64,000 bases of DNA from Gracilibacillus suaedae (GTDB lineage: Bacteria; Bacillota; Bacilli; Bacillales; Amphibacillaceae): contig NZ_JAGFVL010000062.1 in NCBI RefSeq assembly GCF_017599345.1, positions 248,001-312,000 on the forward strand. The letters run 5' to 3'. Below, one piece after another: positions 41,096 to 50,527 of this stretch. The translations under genes were made by a program, and so were the position numbers. The notes below the pieces were generated by a model. The model was not told the origin of the DNA. It saw only the letters and a list, made by a program, of their open reading frames with translations, and ran no database searches. Numbering within the stretch: the stretch's first letter is position 1; the number at the start of each line of letters is the position of its first letter.

Positions 41096-42118
41096 ATGGT
41101 AACAATCTATGATATCGCCAAAAAAGCAAATGTTTCTCCGATGACAGTTTCCAGAGTCATTAATAATTCTGGCAATATTCGAATGGCTACAAAGGAAAAA
41201 GTGGAAAAAGCAATAAAAGAATTAGGGTATGTGCCTAACTCTGCAGCAAGAAGCTTAACCTCCAATCAAACGAAAACATTAGGTTTGATCTTAACGGATA
41301 TCTCTAACCCTTTTTTCTCCAAAATTGCAAGAGGTGCAGAGGATGCTGCTGTAGAAACGGGTTACCGAGTATTAATGAGTAATACGGATGAAGATTTTGA
41401 AAAAGAAATCAATTATATTGATATGATGCTCTCGGCAAGAGTTGATGGTGTCTTAATTGCTCCGACAAGTGATAAAACATTAGATCAGATAAAGCGACTG
41501 AGCGACCACAATATTCCAGCTGTTTTAATTGACAGAACGATTGAAGGATTTGTGGGAGACTATGTCTTAGGTGATAGTTATGAGGGGAGTCGGAAGCTAG
41601 TAGAACATTTAATTGATTATGGACACCGTAACATTGCACTTATCAATGGTCCTTCCAATGTTTCAACAGCAAGAGAACGACAGAGAGGTTATTTGGAAAC
41701 ACTGAAGCTTAATGATTTACCTGTACATGAAAACTATATTTCTGAAATTGATTTTAAAAGTGTTCAAGCTGGAAATACGAAAAGTACTGTAGCACAACTT
41801 ATGCAATTGAATGATAAGAAGCGACCTACGGCGATTTTTGCTGCGAATAACTTTATTGCAATTAGTGTGATGAAAGCATTGAAAGAATTAGGGTTACAGG
41901 TGCCAGAAGATATTTCGGTGGTGTGTTTTGATGAGGTAGAGCCAGTTGTTTATTTTGATCCATTTTTCACTGTCGCTGCTCAGCCAGCGTCTGAATTAGG
42001 ACGAATTGGTATTCAATTTCTAATTGAAAGGGTAGAACAGAAGAATGTAGAGCAAGAAAGGAAGATTATATTACCTCCCGATATTCATATCAGAAAGTCG
42101 ACAAGGAGGATGGAATAA
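41096..42118 (+). CDS. LacI-family regulator of the fucose region
   Basis: A 340-residue LacI/GalR repressor. Residues 1-60 hold the helix-turn-helix and hinge (TIYDIAKKANVSPMTVSRVIN, GYVPNSAARSL). The ligand-binding core shows LGLILTDISNPFFSKIARGAEDAA, DGVLIAPTS, IPAVLIDRTIEG and GHRNIALINGPSN. The ATG at 41096 follows AGAGGT. It is the first gene of lacI-fucU-fucA-fucK-fucI and divergent from the kinase-importer unit. TACCGGTA palindromes in both promoters make it the likely regulator of both. The inducer is probably L-fucose, L-fuculose or a phosphate of it. Confidence 0.93.
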   Translation: MVTIYDIAKKANVSPMTVSRVINNSGNIRMATKEKVEKAIKELGYVPNSAARSLTSNQTKTLGLILTDISNPFFSKIARGAEDAAVETGYRVLMSNTDEDFEKEINYIDMMLSARVDGVLIAPTSDKTLDQIKRLSDHNIPAVLIDRTIEGFVGDYVLGDSYEGSRKLVEHLIDYGHRNIALINGPSNVSTARERQRGYLETLKLNDLPVHENYISEIDFKSVQAGNTKSTVAQLMQLNDKKRPTAIFAANNFIAISVMKALKELGLQVPEDISVVCFDEVEPVVYFDPFFTVAAQPASELGRIGIQFLIERVEQKNVEQERKIILPPDIHIRKSTRRME

Positions 42119-42142
42119 AATTAATAGGCAGGAGTGGTATGC

Positions 42143-42574
42143 ATGTTAAAAGGAATACCTAATATCTTATCCCCGGATTTGTTGAAAACGCTTCATGAAA
42201 TGGGTCATGGTGATGAGATCGTGATAAGTGATGGTAACTTTCCCGCTGCAAATTATGCTAATCGGCTAATCCGTTGTGATGGACATAATGTGCCAGACTT
42301 ATTAGAGGCTACTTTGGAATTATTCCCAATTGATACTTTCGTGGATAAGCCGGTTACGTTGATGCAAGTAGTGGATAAACAGAAGGAGCCAACACCAGAA
42401 ATTTGGCAAACATATAAAGCTATTTTAAGTAAACATCAAGTGGGAAAAAGGCAAATTGGTCATGAAGAACGTTTTGCCTTTTATGAAAGGTCTAAGCGAG
42501 CGTACGCCATTATAGCAACAACTGAGCAAGCATTGTATGCCAACATCATTTTGAAAAAAGGTGTTATTTCTTAA
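42143..42574 (+). CDS. fucU: L-fucose mutarotase
   Basis: A 143-residue RbsD/FucU-family protein that interconverts the alpha and beta anomers of L-fucose so the isomerase gets its preferred form. The family blocks are LKTLHEMGHGDEIVISDGNFPAA (with the active-site histidine in MGHGDEI) and a C-terminal FYERSKRAYAIIATTE. The ATG at 42143 follows AGGAG by 8 nt; the earlier GTG is less likely. Second gene of the fuc operon. Confidence 0.94.
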   Translation: MLKGIPNILSPDLLKTLHEMGHGDEIVISDGNFPAANYANRLIRCDGHNVPDLLEATLELFPIDTFVDKPVTLMQVVDKQKEPTPEIWQTYKAILSKHQVGKRQIGHEERFAFYERSKRAYAIIATTEQALYANIILKKGVIS

Positions 42575-42597
42575 TTTATGTATAGGAGGGTTGTTCC

Positions 42598-43245
42598 ATG
42601 ATAACGGTTAAACAGCTATTGGGAGAGTATGCGAAAAAATTAGTTCATTCAGGGTTAGTAGTAGGTGCTGGTGGTAATTTAAGTATGCGAGATGGAGAAT
42701 ACATGTATATTTCGCCAAGTGGTTTTGATTTGCAGGAAATTGAAGAAGAGCAATGGGTGAAAGTGCATATTGAAACAGGTGAGGTACTAGCCGATTTGAA
42801 ACCGTCTTCAGAGTTATTGATGCACCTGGAATGCTTTAGAAGAAGATCAGATATTGATTCCGTATTACATGCTCATCCAAGTTATTCTGTCGCTGTTTCG
42901 TCTGCTGATAAAGATATACCGAGCATGTTTCCTGATTTTCCAGCAATGATTAGAAATGTGAAGTATTTAGATTACATGATTCCGACAACACACGTATTAG
43001 CTGATGCTGTGGGTGAGGTAATTGAAGAAACAGATGTGGTGGTTATGCGGAATCATGGGGTGTTAACCGTGGGGAAATCAATGAAAGAAGCCTACTTCTT
43101 CATGCAGCTAACAGAGGAAGCAGCAAAAGTTTATACGATTTCAAGCATGGTCGGTAATCCGAAATTGTTAACAGAGGAAGAATGTCAAGAATTGCGTAAT
43201 TTATCAAGTGAAAAATATCGCGCTAAATTATTAGAAGATTCATAA
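42598..43245 (+). CDS. fucA: L-fuculose-1-phosphate aldolase
   Basis: A 215-residue zinc-dependent class II aldolase that cleaves L-fuculose-1-phosphate to dihydroxyacetone phosphate and L-lactaldehyde. Zinc ligands are H91 and H93 (VLHAHPSYSV) and H153 (MRNHGVLTVG), with the catalytic glutamate E72 (KPSSELLMH). GAGGNLSMRDG is the phosphate-binding loop. TAGGAGGGTT precedes the ATG. The aldolase family also includes ribulose-phosphate epimerases and rhamnulose aldolase, but the operon (fucU, fucK, fucI) fixes the role. Confidence 0.93.
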   Translation: MITVKQLLGEYAKKLVHSGLVVGAGGNLSMRDGEYMYISPSGFDLQEIEEEQWVKVHIETGEVLADLKPSSELLMHLECFRRRSDIDSVLHAHPSYSVAVSSADKDIPSMFPDFPAMIRNVKYLDYMIPTTHVLADAVGEVIEETDVVVMRNHGVLTVGKSMKEAYFFMQLTEEAAKVYTISSMVGNPKLLTEEECQELRNLSSEKYRAKLLEDS

Positions 43246-43258
43246 GAGGGGGAGTTGT

Positions 43259-44740
43259 ATGAAGAAAGTCTGGGCATTTGATATAGGTGCCTCTAATGGA
43301 CGGTTAATGTTAAATAGCTTTGATGGAGAGAAAATGTATTTAGAAGAAATATATCGATTTCCAAACCACCCTGTCCACGTAACCAATCATTATTATTGGG
43401 ATATTTTAAGCATTTTTTCTGAGATGAAGAAGGGTATACAAGTGAGTGTTCAACAAGGTCATGACAAAGTCGAAAGTATGGGAATTGACACTTGGGGAGT
43501 TGATTTCGGCTTACTATCAAAAACAGGAGAACTAATAGCAAATCCCTATAGTTATCGAAATCCTCAGAACGCAAGAGGGATGGAGGATGCATTAAAACAT
43601 ATTACATCAGAAGAGTTATTTAGACAGACTGGTGTGGAGACAGCGCCAATTAATACAGTTTTTCAATTATATACGATAAAACAAGAGAATCCTGAGTTAT
43701 TAGAAAGCGCGGACACGTTACTATTAACACCGAATCTATTAGCGTATTTATTTTGTGGGGAAAAAAATAATGAATTTACCATCAGTTCTACCACCCAAAT
43801 GCTGAGAGCAGGAAAAGCAGAGTGGGAAACGGATATTTTAAAGAAGTTAGACATATCCAGTGATTTATTGGCCCCTGTTAAACAGTCGTTAACAATTGCT
43901 GGTGATACATTGCCATCCATTAATAAAGAATTACAAATCGATCCTGTAAAAGTAATCCATGTAGCAGGTCATGATACGGCATGTGCATTAGCAGCACTTC
44001 CGTTAGAAGACGATCAGTCCGTGTTTATGAGCTGTGGTACATGGGTGTTAATCGGTGTTCCAGTTAATCAGCCAGTGACAGAAGATAAGGCAATGCAGTG
44101 GGGGTTTACCAATGAAGGGACGATAGAAGGGAAGTATCGATTGCAAAAAAATAATATGGGCATGTGGTTATTGCAACAGTGCCGTGTCATATGGGAACGA
44201 GAAGGGATCGATACAGACTTTGAAAAAGAAAACTATCTTTTTGAAGAAGCAGAACCATTTCGTTCCGTTATTAACCCAGATGATCCAAGGTTCTTTAATC
44301 CAGAAAATATGATTATGGAAATTCAACTCTATTGCCAAGAGACATCCCAACCTATCCCGACAACGCAAGGTGAAATGATTAGATGCATTTTAGAGAGTTT
44401 AGCAATGAAATACAATTGGGTGATTAATAGATTAGAAAAATTAACTTCAAAAAAATTAAAGCGCATTCATATGGGAGGCGGTGCCATTCGCAACAAAAAC
44501 TTATGTCAGTTAACGGCAAATGCGACAAATCGAGAAGTTGTTGCAGGTCCTGTTGAGGCTAGTTCCATTGGCAATGCGATTGGCCAATGGATTGCTTTAG
44601 GAGAGATAGAAAACATGAAGCAAGCAAGAGAAATGGTCCAAGATTCATTTTCTGTCCAACATTATCAACCGAAAGAGTCAGCAAGCTGGCAATCAGCTTA
44701 TGAACGCTTTGTACAGTTGGTTGACGAGACACCATCTTAA
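43259..44740 (+). CDS. fucK: L-fuculokinase (rhamnulokinase-type FGGY kinase)
   Basis: A 493-residue FGGY kinase of the RhaB/FucK subgroup that makes L-fuculose-1-phosphate. Seen: VWAFDIGASNGRLML, HYYWDILSIFSEMKKG, GIDTWGVDFGLL, FMSCGTWVLIGV and the C-terminal KRIHMGGGAIRNKNLCQLTAN. The subgroup covers both rhamnulose and fuculose kinases; placement between fucA and fucI makes L-fuculose the natural substrate. It starts 14 bp after fucA behind AGAGGGGGAG. It is clearly different from the FGGY kinase of the divergent unit. Confidence 0.92.
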   Translation: MKKVWAFDIGASNGRLMLNSFDGEKMYLEEIYRFPNHPVHVTNHYYWDILSIFSEMKKGIQVSVQQGHDKVESMGIDTWGVDFGLLSKTGELIANPYSYRNPQNARGMEDALKHITSEELFRQTGVETAPINTVFQLYTIKQENPELLESADTLLLTPNLLAYLFCGEKNNEFTISSTTQMLRAGKAEWETDILKKLDISSDLLAPVKQSLTIAGDTLPSINKELQIDPVKVIHVAGHDTACALAALPLEDDQSVFMSCGTWVLIGVPVNQPVTEDKAMQWGFTNEGTIEGKYRLQKNNMGMWLLQQCRVIWEREGIDTDFEKENYLFEEAEPFRSVINPDDPRFFNPENMIMEIQLYCQETSQPIPTTQGEMIRCILESLAMKYNWVINRLEKLTSKKLKRIHMGGGAIRNKNLCQLTANATNREVVAGPVEASSIGNAIGQWIALGEIENMKQAREMVQDSFSVQHYQPKESASWQSAYERFVQLVDETPS

Positions 44741-44755
44741 CAAGGAGGAATATAC

Positions 44756-46540
44756 ATGACAAGACAAAGATTATTCGGAGATATGCCCAAGATAGGAATT
44801 CGTCCGACAATTGATGGTCGAAGAAAAGGTGTACGCGAGTCATTAGAAGAAAAAACAATGAACATGGCAAAGGCTGTGGCACAATTGTTATCTAAAAGCA
44901 TGAACTATAATAATGGTGCGCCGGTAGAGACGGTTATTGCAGATACGTGTATTGGCGGTGTGGCAGAAGCAGCCCAAGCAAAAGCAAAATTTGATAAAGA
45001 AAATGTTGGCGTGACGATTACCGTTACACCTTGTTGGTGCTATGGATCTGAAACAATGGATATGGACCCGAGAAGGCCGAATGCAGTTTGGGGATTTAAT
45101 GGCACAGAGCGTCCAGGCGCAGTTTATTTAGCGGCTGTTTTGGCGGCACATAATCAGAAAGGGATTCCTGCCTTCGGTATTTATGGAAGAGACGTTCAAG
45201 ATATTGATGACAATACCATTCCAGAGGATGTTCAGGAAAAGATTCTTCGCTTTGCTAAGGCAGGTATTGCGGTAGCTATGCTCAAAGATAAATCCTACTT
45301 ATCTATTGGATCTGTTTCTATGGGTATTGCAGGCAGTATGGTAGATGAGGACTTTTTCCAGGATTACTTGGGTATGCGTAATGAATATGTCGATATGAGC
45401 GAGCTTATCCGTCGTATCAATGAAGAAATTTATGATAAAACAGAATTTGAAAAAGCATATGCTTGGGTGAAGCAAAATTGTAAAATAGGCTCTGATACAA
45501 ATGCGGAAGAAAATCAGCGGACAGCAGAACAAAAAGAAGAAGATTTAAAGAAGAATATTAAAATGACTATCATTACAAGAGACTTGATGGAAGGTAATTC
45601 GAAATTAGCAGAATTAGGATATGAAGAAGAAGCAATGGGGCGAAATGCGATTGCATCTGGTTTCCAAGGTCAACGTCAATGGACAGACCACTTTCCAAAT
45701 GGTGATTTTATGGAGGCGATGCTCAATTCCTCCTTTGACTGGAATGGTATTCGCGCTCCGTATATAGTAGCGACAGAAAACGACACCTTAAATGCAGTTA
45801 CCATGCTATTTGGACACTTATTAACTAATACTGCTCAAGTTTTTGCCGATGTAAGAACGTATTGGAGTCCTGATGCGGTGCAACGAGTGGCGAATCATCA
45901 ACTGGAAGGAAGAGCAAGCAAAGGAATTATTCACTTGTTAAACTCAGGGTCTGCAGCCTTAGATGGTACGGGTGAGCAGGAAATCGATGGTAAACCTGCC
46001 ATGAAATCATTCTGGGAGATTACAGACGAAGAAGTTAACAAATGCTTGCAAGCAACACAATGGCGACCAGCTAATACAGAGTATTTCAGAGGTGGAGGAT
46101 TTTCGAGTAATTTTAAATCAAAAGGGGATATGCCAGTCACCATTGCACGTGTAAATCTTGTGAAGGGATTAGGTCCTGTATTACAAATTGCTGAGGGTTA
46201 TACCGTTGATTTACCGGATAACGTTCATGAAATATTAAACAATCGTACAGACCCAACATGGCCAACAACTTGGTTTGTTCCGAATCTGACAGGAGAAGGC
46301 GCATTTCGCGATGTGTACACGGTGATGAATAACTGGGGTGCTAACCATTGTTCGATGAGTTACGGTCATATTGGAGCGGATTTAATTACACTTGCTGCCA
46401 TGCTACGTATTCCAGTCAATATGCATAATGTTGAGGAAGAAAAAATATTTAGACCAAGTGCATGGAATATGTTTGGCACAAATGACATGGAAGGAGCGGA
46501 TTATCGGGCGTGTCAAACATATGGGCCGTTATATAAGTAG
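44756..46540 (+). CDS. fucI: L-fucose isomerase
   Basis: A 594-residue Mn-dependent ketol isomerase converting L-fucose to L-fuculose (also D-arabinose to D-ribulose). The family features are full length, [20 protein letters not shown] near the N-terminus, [47 protein letters not shown] with metal ligands, and [19 protein letters not shown] near the C-terminus. It is the last gene of the fuc operon, 16 bp after fucK behind AAGGAGG. With the other genes it completes conversion of L-fucose to DHAP and lactaldehyde. A lactaldehyde reductase/dehydrogenase is not in the window. Confidence 0.96.
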   Translation: MTRQRLFGDMPKIGIRPTIDGRRKGVRESLEEKTMNMAKAVAQLLSKSMNYNNGAPVETVIADTCIGGVAEAAQAKAKFDKENVGVTITVTPCWCYGSETMDMDPRRPNAVWGFNGTERPGAVYLAAVLAAHNQKGIPAFGIYGRDVQDIDDNTIPEDVQEKILRFAKAGIAVAMLKDKSYLSIGSVSMGIAGSMVDEDFFQDYLGMRNEYVDMSELIRRINEEIYDKTEFEKAYAWVKQNCKIGSDTNAEENQRTAEQKEEDLKKNIKMTIITRDLMEGNSKLAELGYEEEAMGRNAIASGFQGQRQWTDHFPNGDFMEAMLNSSFDWNGIRAPYIVATENDTLNAVTMLFGHLLTNTAQVFADVRTYWSPDAVQRVANHQLEGRASKGIIHLLNSGSAALDGTGEQEIDGKPAMKSFWEITDEEVNKCLQATQWRPANTEYFRGGGFSSNFKSKGDMPVTIARVNLVKGLGPVLQIAEGYTVDLPDNVHEILNNRTDPTWPTTWFVPNLTGEGAFRDVYTVMNNWGANHCSMSYGHIGADLITLAAMLRIPVNMHNVEEEKIFRPSAWNMFGTNDMEGADYRACQTYGPLYK

Positions 46541-46945
46541 GTAACTATAAAAAGGTGTAGGCTTGGAACAAAATTAAACGTTTCCTTAAAGATTATCGAA
46601 TGAAGTTATGAAGTTACCCCCCCTTGGACATGTCCAAAGGGGGTAACTTCATATTCATGATAAAAGAGGGAGTAAAGATTTTGAAATAATATTTAAACTT
46701 AAGTGGCAATTTAGCGAAAGAGGTAAGTTATCACTGCTTTATTTGTAGTAGACTAAATACTATATAAGAAATAATTACTATAATTGTTAAAAACAGAACA
46801 ATAATTTATTATCTTCTGGTATAATTTTAGGATGGAGATTTTATATTGTGATGTAGTTCACTTAAACTAACGGAGCAGAAGAGTTCAATAAGGGAATGGA
46901 ACATAGGTATATTATTTTTTAAAAAGATAGTTAGGAGTTCAATCA
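46541..46945. other. 405-bp non-coding region between fucI and the cupin gene
   Basis: Apart from the palindrome at 46606-46654, the region is AT-rich and I see no conserved RNA, reading frame or clear operator. It must hold the promoter of the cupin gene. Confidence 0.5.
46606..46654. repeat. Strong palindrome after fucI
   Basis: ATGAAGTTACCCCC pairs with GGGGGTAACTTCAT around an inner palindrome TTGGACATGTCCAA. There is no T-run on either strand, so it is not a classical terminator. It lies about 65 bp after the fucI stop and could act as a processing or stability hairpin. Confidence 0.6.
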
Positions 46946-47290
46946 ATGAAAATAAGCAAAAGTAATGCAGAACATTATATTTGGGGCGATAATTGCGATG
47001 GCTGGTATTTAGTTAAAAATAACGATCTAAGTATTATTCATGAGCGTATGCCCCCAAATGCATATGAAGTAAGACATTATCATAATCACTCTCAGCAGTT
47101 TTTCTTTGTCTTATCAGGAACAGCTACGCTTGAGGTTGATGGAACTATAATAGAATTAAATTCACAAGAGGGCTTCGAAGTTCCGCCACTTGTTCCACAT
47201 CAAATGTTTAATAAAACTAATCAAAACTTAGAATTTATTGTAACTTCTCAGCCAAATAGCAAGGGTGATAGAGTTTTAACAGCAGAATAA
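46946..47290 (+). CDS. Small cupin-domain protein
   Basis: A 114-residue single-domain cupin. The two cupin motifs give the likely metal ligands: RHYHNHSQQFFFVLSG (motif 1, with H51, H53 and a Gln where a Glu is common) and VPPLVPHQMFN (motif 2, with the histidine in PHQ). Such proteins bind a small ligand or catalyse simple isomerisation or dioxygenation; the substrate is not evident. TTAGGAG precedes the ATG. It stands alone upstream of a frameshifted kinase gene. Confidence 0.85.
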   Translation: MKISKSNAEHYIWGDNCDGWYLVKNNDLSIIHERMPPNAYEVRHYHNHSQQFFFVLSGTATLEVDGTIIELNSQEGFEVPPLVPHQMFNKTNQNLEFIVTSQPNSKGDRVLTAE

Positions 47291-47357
47291 TCTTCCACTA
47301 ACGGGTAGCTTTAGTTGAACAATAAAAGCAAATGGTAGATTCGTGTAGGGGGATAAT

Positions 47358-47856
47358 ATGGAATCAAAGCTCATAATTATACGAGGAAACTCTAGATGTG
47401 GAAAAACAACGACTGCCAAAAATCTTCAAAATCATTTGGGGCGTGGAACGCTTTTGGTTTCTCAGGATACAGTTCGTCGTGAAATGCTGAAGGTTCACGA
47501 TAGAGATGGGAACCTTTCCGTTGATTTGATTCGACAGATCTCTGAATATGGGAAAGATAAATGTGAATTTGTTATTGTAGAAAGAATCTTGTATAAACAT
47601 CGTTATGGTGAAATGTTACATAACTTAATCGAGTTCTTTAACCAAAAGACATATACTTATTATTTTGATTTATCCTTTTAAAGAAACAGTCAAGCGTCAC
47701 AATTCTAGTCCCAAAAAGAAGGAATTTGGAGAAGAATCTTTGTGTTCCTGGTGGAAGCCAAATGATTATCTGGGCGTGGACGGAGAAATGATACTGACTA
47801 ATGATTTGTCACAAGACGATGTATTGAAACTGATTTTAAATCAACTGCACAAGTAA
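47358..47856 (+). pseudogene. P-loop kinase (AAA/zeta-toxin-like), frameshifted
   Basis: The first frame (47358-47681) begins ESKLIIIRGNSRCGKTTTA, a Walker A, and ends at YYFDLSF. Removing one T from the TTTT run at about 47678 lets the protein continue as KETVKRHNSSPKKKEFGEESL ... DDVLKLILNQLHK to 47856, giving the usual length of about 165-170 residues for this small ATP-dependent kinase family. The Walker A reads GNSRCGKTT where relatives typically have GNSGSGKTT, a second sign of decay. A sequencing slip in the T-run is possible, but the altered P-loop argues for a real pseudogene. Confidence 0.8.
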
Positions 47857-47912
47857 TTATCCCCAATTAGTTTTAAAAATGGATAGGTAAATGGCAAAAA
47901 AGTAGATTGCTA

Positions 47913-47945
47913 GGGCGTTTCTTCCAATGAAGAAACGCCTTTTAA
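47913..47945 (+). terminator. Terminator after the frameshifted kinase
   Basis: A perfect stem GGCGTTTCTTC / GAAGAAACGCC with a 4-nt loop is followed by TTTTA. The remaining 200 bp up to the next gene show no feature other than its AGGAGG site. Confidence 0.92.
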
Positions 47946-48153
47946 TATGAAGTGAAAAGATGTTTTATGGAAAACGCACATCCGGAAAACCAAGAGGCTA
48001 TAAGTATAAATTTATCAGAATTTCAAAAGCTATCATGACAAAAGAGGTTTATTAATGGCTCAAATGAAAGTATGTTAATAGCTTTTTCAGTAAATGGTAT
48101 ATAGTATGGATTCGGAGGAAAAATAAATTGCCATTGCTGATAGGAGGAAAACC

Positions 48154-48711
48154 ATGAATTATCCATCTTTTGAAGAAATCTTAGATTTACAGTACAAATT
48201 AGCTGAATATAGAAAACAATATTGGATTGAACATGATTTATTTACGTGGCAATGGTGGCTATTACTTTTGATATTTATAGTTCCGTGGATAATCTGGTAC
48301 AAGGTGATTCCAAAGGAAAAGAAAACCGAGTGTTTATCATATGGTCTTTTACTAGCTGTATTGGCCAGTCAGTTAGATGAATTAGGAATTAATTCAGGAG
48401 CATGGGCTTATTCATACCAGCTAACACAATTAAACAGAGGGTTGAATCCGTATAATTTTTCGTTTATTCCAGTAGCTTATATGATTGCTTATTACTATTT
48501 CCCAAAGTGGAAGCATTTTATCCTGGCTAACGTAGGTATTGCCATATTAGCTGCATTTGTAACAGAGCCTATTTTAACCCAAATGGGCATTTATAAAACA
48601 TTTTATTGGAAATCGATTTACTCATTTCCTATTTATATTCTTCTCCCAATCATTTTTCGATTTCTCATGTATTATATGCTCGAAAAAAACAAAAGTAAAA
48701 ACGCAACATAA
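48154..48711 (+). CDS. CBO0543-type membrane protein
   Basis: A 185-residue protein with about five transmembrane helices. The pattern TWQWWLLLLIFIVPWIIWYK near residue 30, LASQLDELGINSGAWAYSY (about 88-106) and PVAYMIAYYYFPKWKHF match a family of small Firmicutes membrane proteins known as CBO0543. Function is unknown; the family is frequent in spore-forming Bacilli and Clostridia. The ATG at 48154 follows AGGAGG. It is monocistronic and converges on the ABC export operon. Confidence 0.75.
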   Translation: MNYPSFEEILDLQYKLAEYRKQYWIEHDLFTWQWWLLLLIFIVPWIIWYKVIPKEKKTECLSYGLLLAVLASQLDELGINSGAWAYSYQLTQLNRGLNPYNFSFIPVAYMIAYYYFPKWKHFILANVGIAILAAFVTEPILTQMGIYKTFYWKSIYSFPIYILLPIIFRFLMYYMLEKNKSKNAT

Positions 48712-48724
48712 ATATACCATTCTT

Positions 48725-48773
48725 ATAAAAAGAGGCAGGTTTTAAAAGGAAAGAACTTCTTTCTCTGCCTCTT
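48725..48773 (-). terminator. Terminator of the ABC-2 export operon
   Basis: The stem AGAGGCAG (48731-48738) / CTGCCTCT (48765-48772) is followed on the minus strand by TTTTT. One arm lies inside the last codons of the ATPase gene. Confidence 0.7.
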
Positions 48774-49413
48774 GTAATAGGTTTTTATAAAAGGAATCTT
48801 CGCCAATCGTAATTACTCGATCACACAGTTCTTGTATTTCATCCATATCGTGTGATGTATAAATAATCGTTTTGTTATGATCAGTTGCCTGTTTTCGTAA
48901 ATAAGTACCAATTTCTTTACGAGACTTTAAATCTATCCCTACTGTCGGTTCATCCAGCAACAATAAGGATGGATCATGAATTAAACTTATTGCTAAATTG
49001 AGCTTCCGTTTCATGCCACCTGACAAATTCTTCACAGGATCTTTCCAACGATCTAGATTCATATCCTGACAGATTTCCTTTAATTGAGCGTTAGATTTCT
49101 TTGTCCATGATAATTTTTCAAAGAAAATCATATTTTCTTCCACTGTAAGCTGTTCCCAAACAGCAATATCCTGTGGAACAAAGCCAATTTGTTTGCGTAT
49201 CTTTGCTTTATCTTTTTGGTAATTCCATTGGCCTAAAAGGATTTCTCCCGAAGTCGGCTTCATCGTTGTTGCTAATATTTGCAGCAACGTAGATTTACCA
49301 GCTCCGTTTTCACCAACTAACCCTACTATTTCACCATGATTGATGTTGAAAGATAAATCGCCAAGTATGGTTTTTTTGTGAAAGCTTTTATTTAATCCTT
49401 CTACCTTAAGCAT
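48742..49413 (-). CDS. ABC transporter ATPase (ABC-2 exporter)
   Basis: A 223-residue ATPase. Walker A is GENGAGKST (34-42), the Q-loop VPQDIAVWEQLTVEEN, the signature NLSGGMKRKLNLAISL, Walker B LLLLDEPTVGID and the switch histidine in YTSHDMDEIQEL. This is the DrrA/YhaQ-type subfamily that drives ABC-2 membrane subunits in export of drugs, peptides or lipids. The ATG at 49413 follows GAGAGGAG and overlaps the upstream permease gene by 8 bp. It is the last gene of a four-gene operon. Confidence 0.93.
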   Translation of the reverse strand: MLKVEGLNKSFHKKTILGDLSFNINHGEIVGLVGENGAGKSTLLQILATTMKPTSGEILLGQWNYQKDKAKIRKQIGFVPQDIAVWEQLTVEENMIFFEKLSWTKKSNAQLKEICQDMNLDRWKDPVKNLSGGMKRKLNLAISLIHDPSLLLLDEPTVGIDLKSRKEIGTYLRKQATDHNKTIIYTSHDMDEIQELCDRVITIGEDSFYKNLLQEAEKEVLSF

Positions 49414-50527
49414 ATTTTCTCTCCTCTCGTACATACCAAATCGCTATACCAACGACACAAAAGCCGAGCCAACCAATGGTCCATTCGCCAGTTAAGAAGC
49501 GGTATAATGGGTTGAAGAGATTGATCCAGCCTCCGATATTCCCGATACCTCCAAATGGTAATACTGCGCCACTGATCACAATCAGTACAAGTGTCCATAT
49601 AATGGCGGCAACATAACTGAAATAGGCATTCCTTATCATGTTTACAAATAAAAAGGCAAACAAACAGACCATAATCCGAAATGATACGAGTGATAAGATA
49701 TTGATCGTTTCCTGATAAAGTAAGTAAAAAATACCCACGGTTACCAAATCAATAATGAGTAGCACCATCATATAAACTAATACATTTACAAGCATGTATG
49801 TTGGGTATTTTATTTTCATAAACGGAAAGCGAACAGCGACACTTGCTTTTCTTTCTTTGATAACCCAATCGAAAATGAAGATCGTGATTAGCAGGCTTGC
49901 AAATGCCCAAACCATCCAAGGATTCCACTGGATACCTGAGCTATCTGTCAGGTCTGAATCACCATGATAACGAAAATGGTTATGTAATAAATCTTCGTCC
50001 TTTTGAATTTCTCTAGACTTTGCAATAATCTCCTCGATCGACCAATTTTGTTCACTGCTTAATTGTGTTTCTAAGTTAATAACGGTGTTGGCCGCTTTAA
50101 TCCGTCCTGTTTCTTGTTGAATGATCGATACTATCATCTCTTTTACAGGATTATAGGCAAAAGAACGGTCTGAATAATAACTTTCTAATAGGTTTCTTCT
50201 GTTTCCTCTCTGTAGACTGTCCTCATAACCTTGTCGAATAATAAATACACTATCTAGTTCATGTTGCTCTAATTTCCGTATTGCTTCTCTTTCAGATAGT
50301 TGGAAAGCAGAAACAAGGGAGGAGTCGTTGATTTCTTCCAATAGCGTTAAGGCTGACTCTGACTCTTCCTCTAACACCATTCCGACTGGAACACTGAAAT
50401 CATCTTGTACACCTTCGGCGGTGGAAAGAAATCCAATGGCGATCAGTATTGGAAGTAAGATCCAGCAACTAAGGCTCATCCATTGTTTTTTTAGTAATAG
50501 AAAGCGTGTGTGAATAATTTCTTTCAC
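49406..50527 (-). CDS. ABC-2 type permease
   Basis: A 373-residue ABC-2 membrane subunit. One N-terminal helix (about 20-37) is followed by a soluble extracellular domain of about 170 residues (FSVPVGMVLEEESESALTLLEEI, YSDRSFAYNPVKEM) and five more helices (about 207-365), the arrangement of YhgE/DrrB/NodJ-like exporters with large extracellular insertions. It overlaps the upstream permease by 4 bp and the downstream ATPase by 8 bp, so the three are tightly coupled. The two permeases are similar in layout and probably form a heterodimer. Confidence 0.88.
   Translation of the reverse strand: MKEIIHTRFLLLKKQWMSLSCWILLPILIAIGFLSTAEGVQDDFSVPVGMVLEEESESALTLLEEINDSSLVSAFQLSEREAIRKLEQHELDSVFIIRQGYEDSLQRGNRRNLLESYYSDRSFAYNPVKEMIVSIIQQETGRIKAANTVINLETQLSSEQNWSIEEIIAKSREIQKDEDLLHNHFRYHGDSDLTDSSGIQWNPWMVWAFASLLITIFIFDWVIKERKASVAVRFPFMKIKYPTYMLVNVLVYMMVLLIIDLVTVGIFYLLYQETINILSLVSFRIMVCLFAFLFVNMIRNAYFSYVAAIIWTLVLIVISGAVLPFGGIGNIGGWINLFNPLYRFLTGEWTIGWLGFCVVGIAIWYVREERKYA

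Noticed and set aside
46606-46654. Rho-independent terminator of the fuc operon
   Set aside because: The stem is strong but neither strand has a T-run after it, so it is listed as a palindrome instead.
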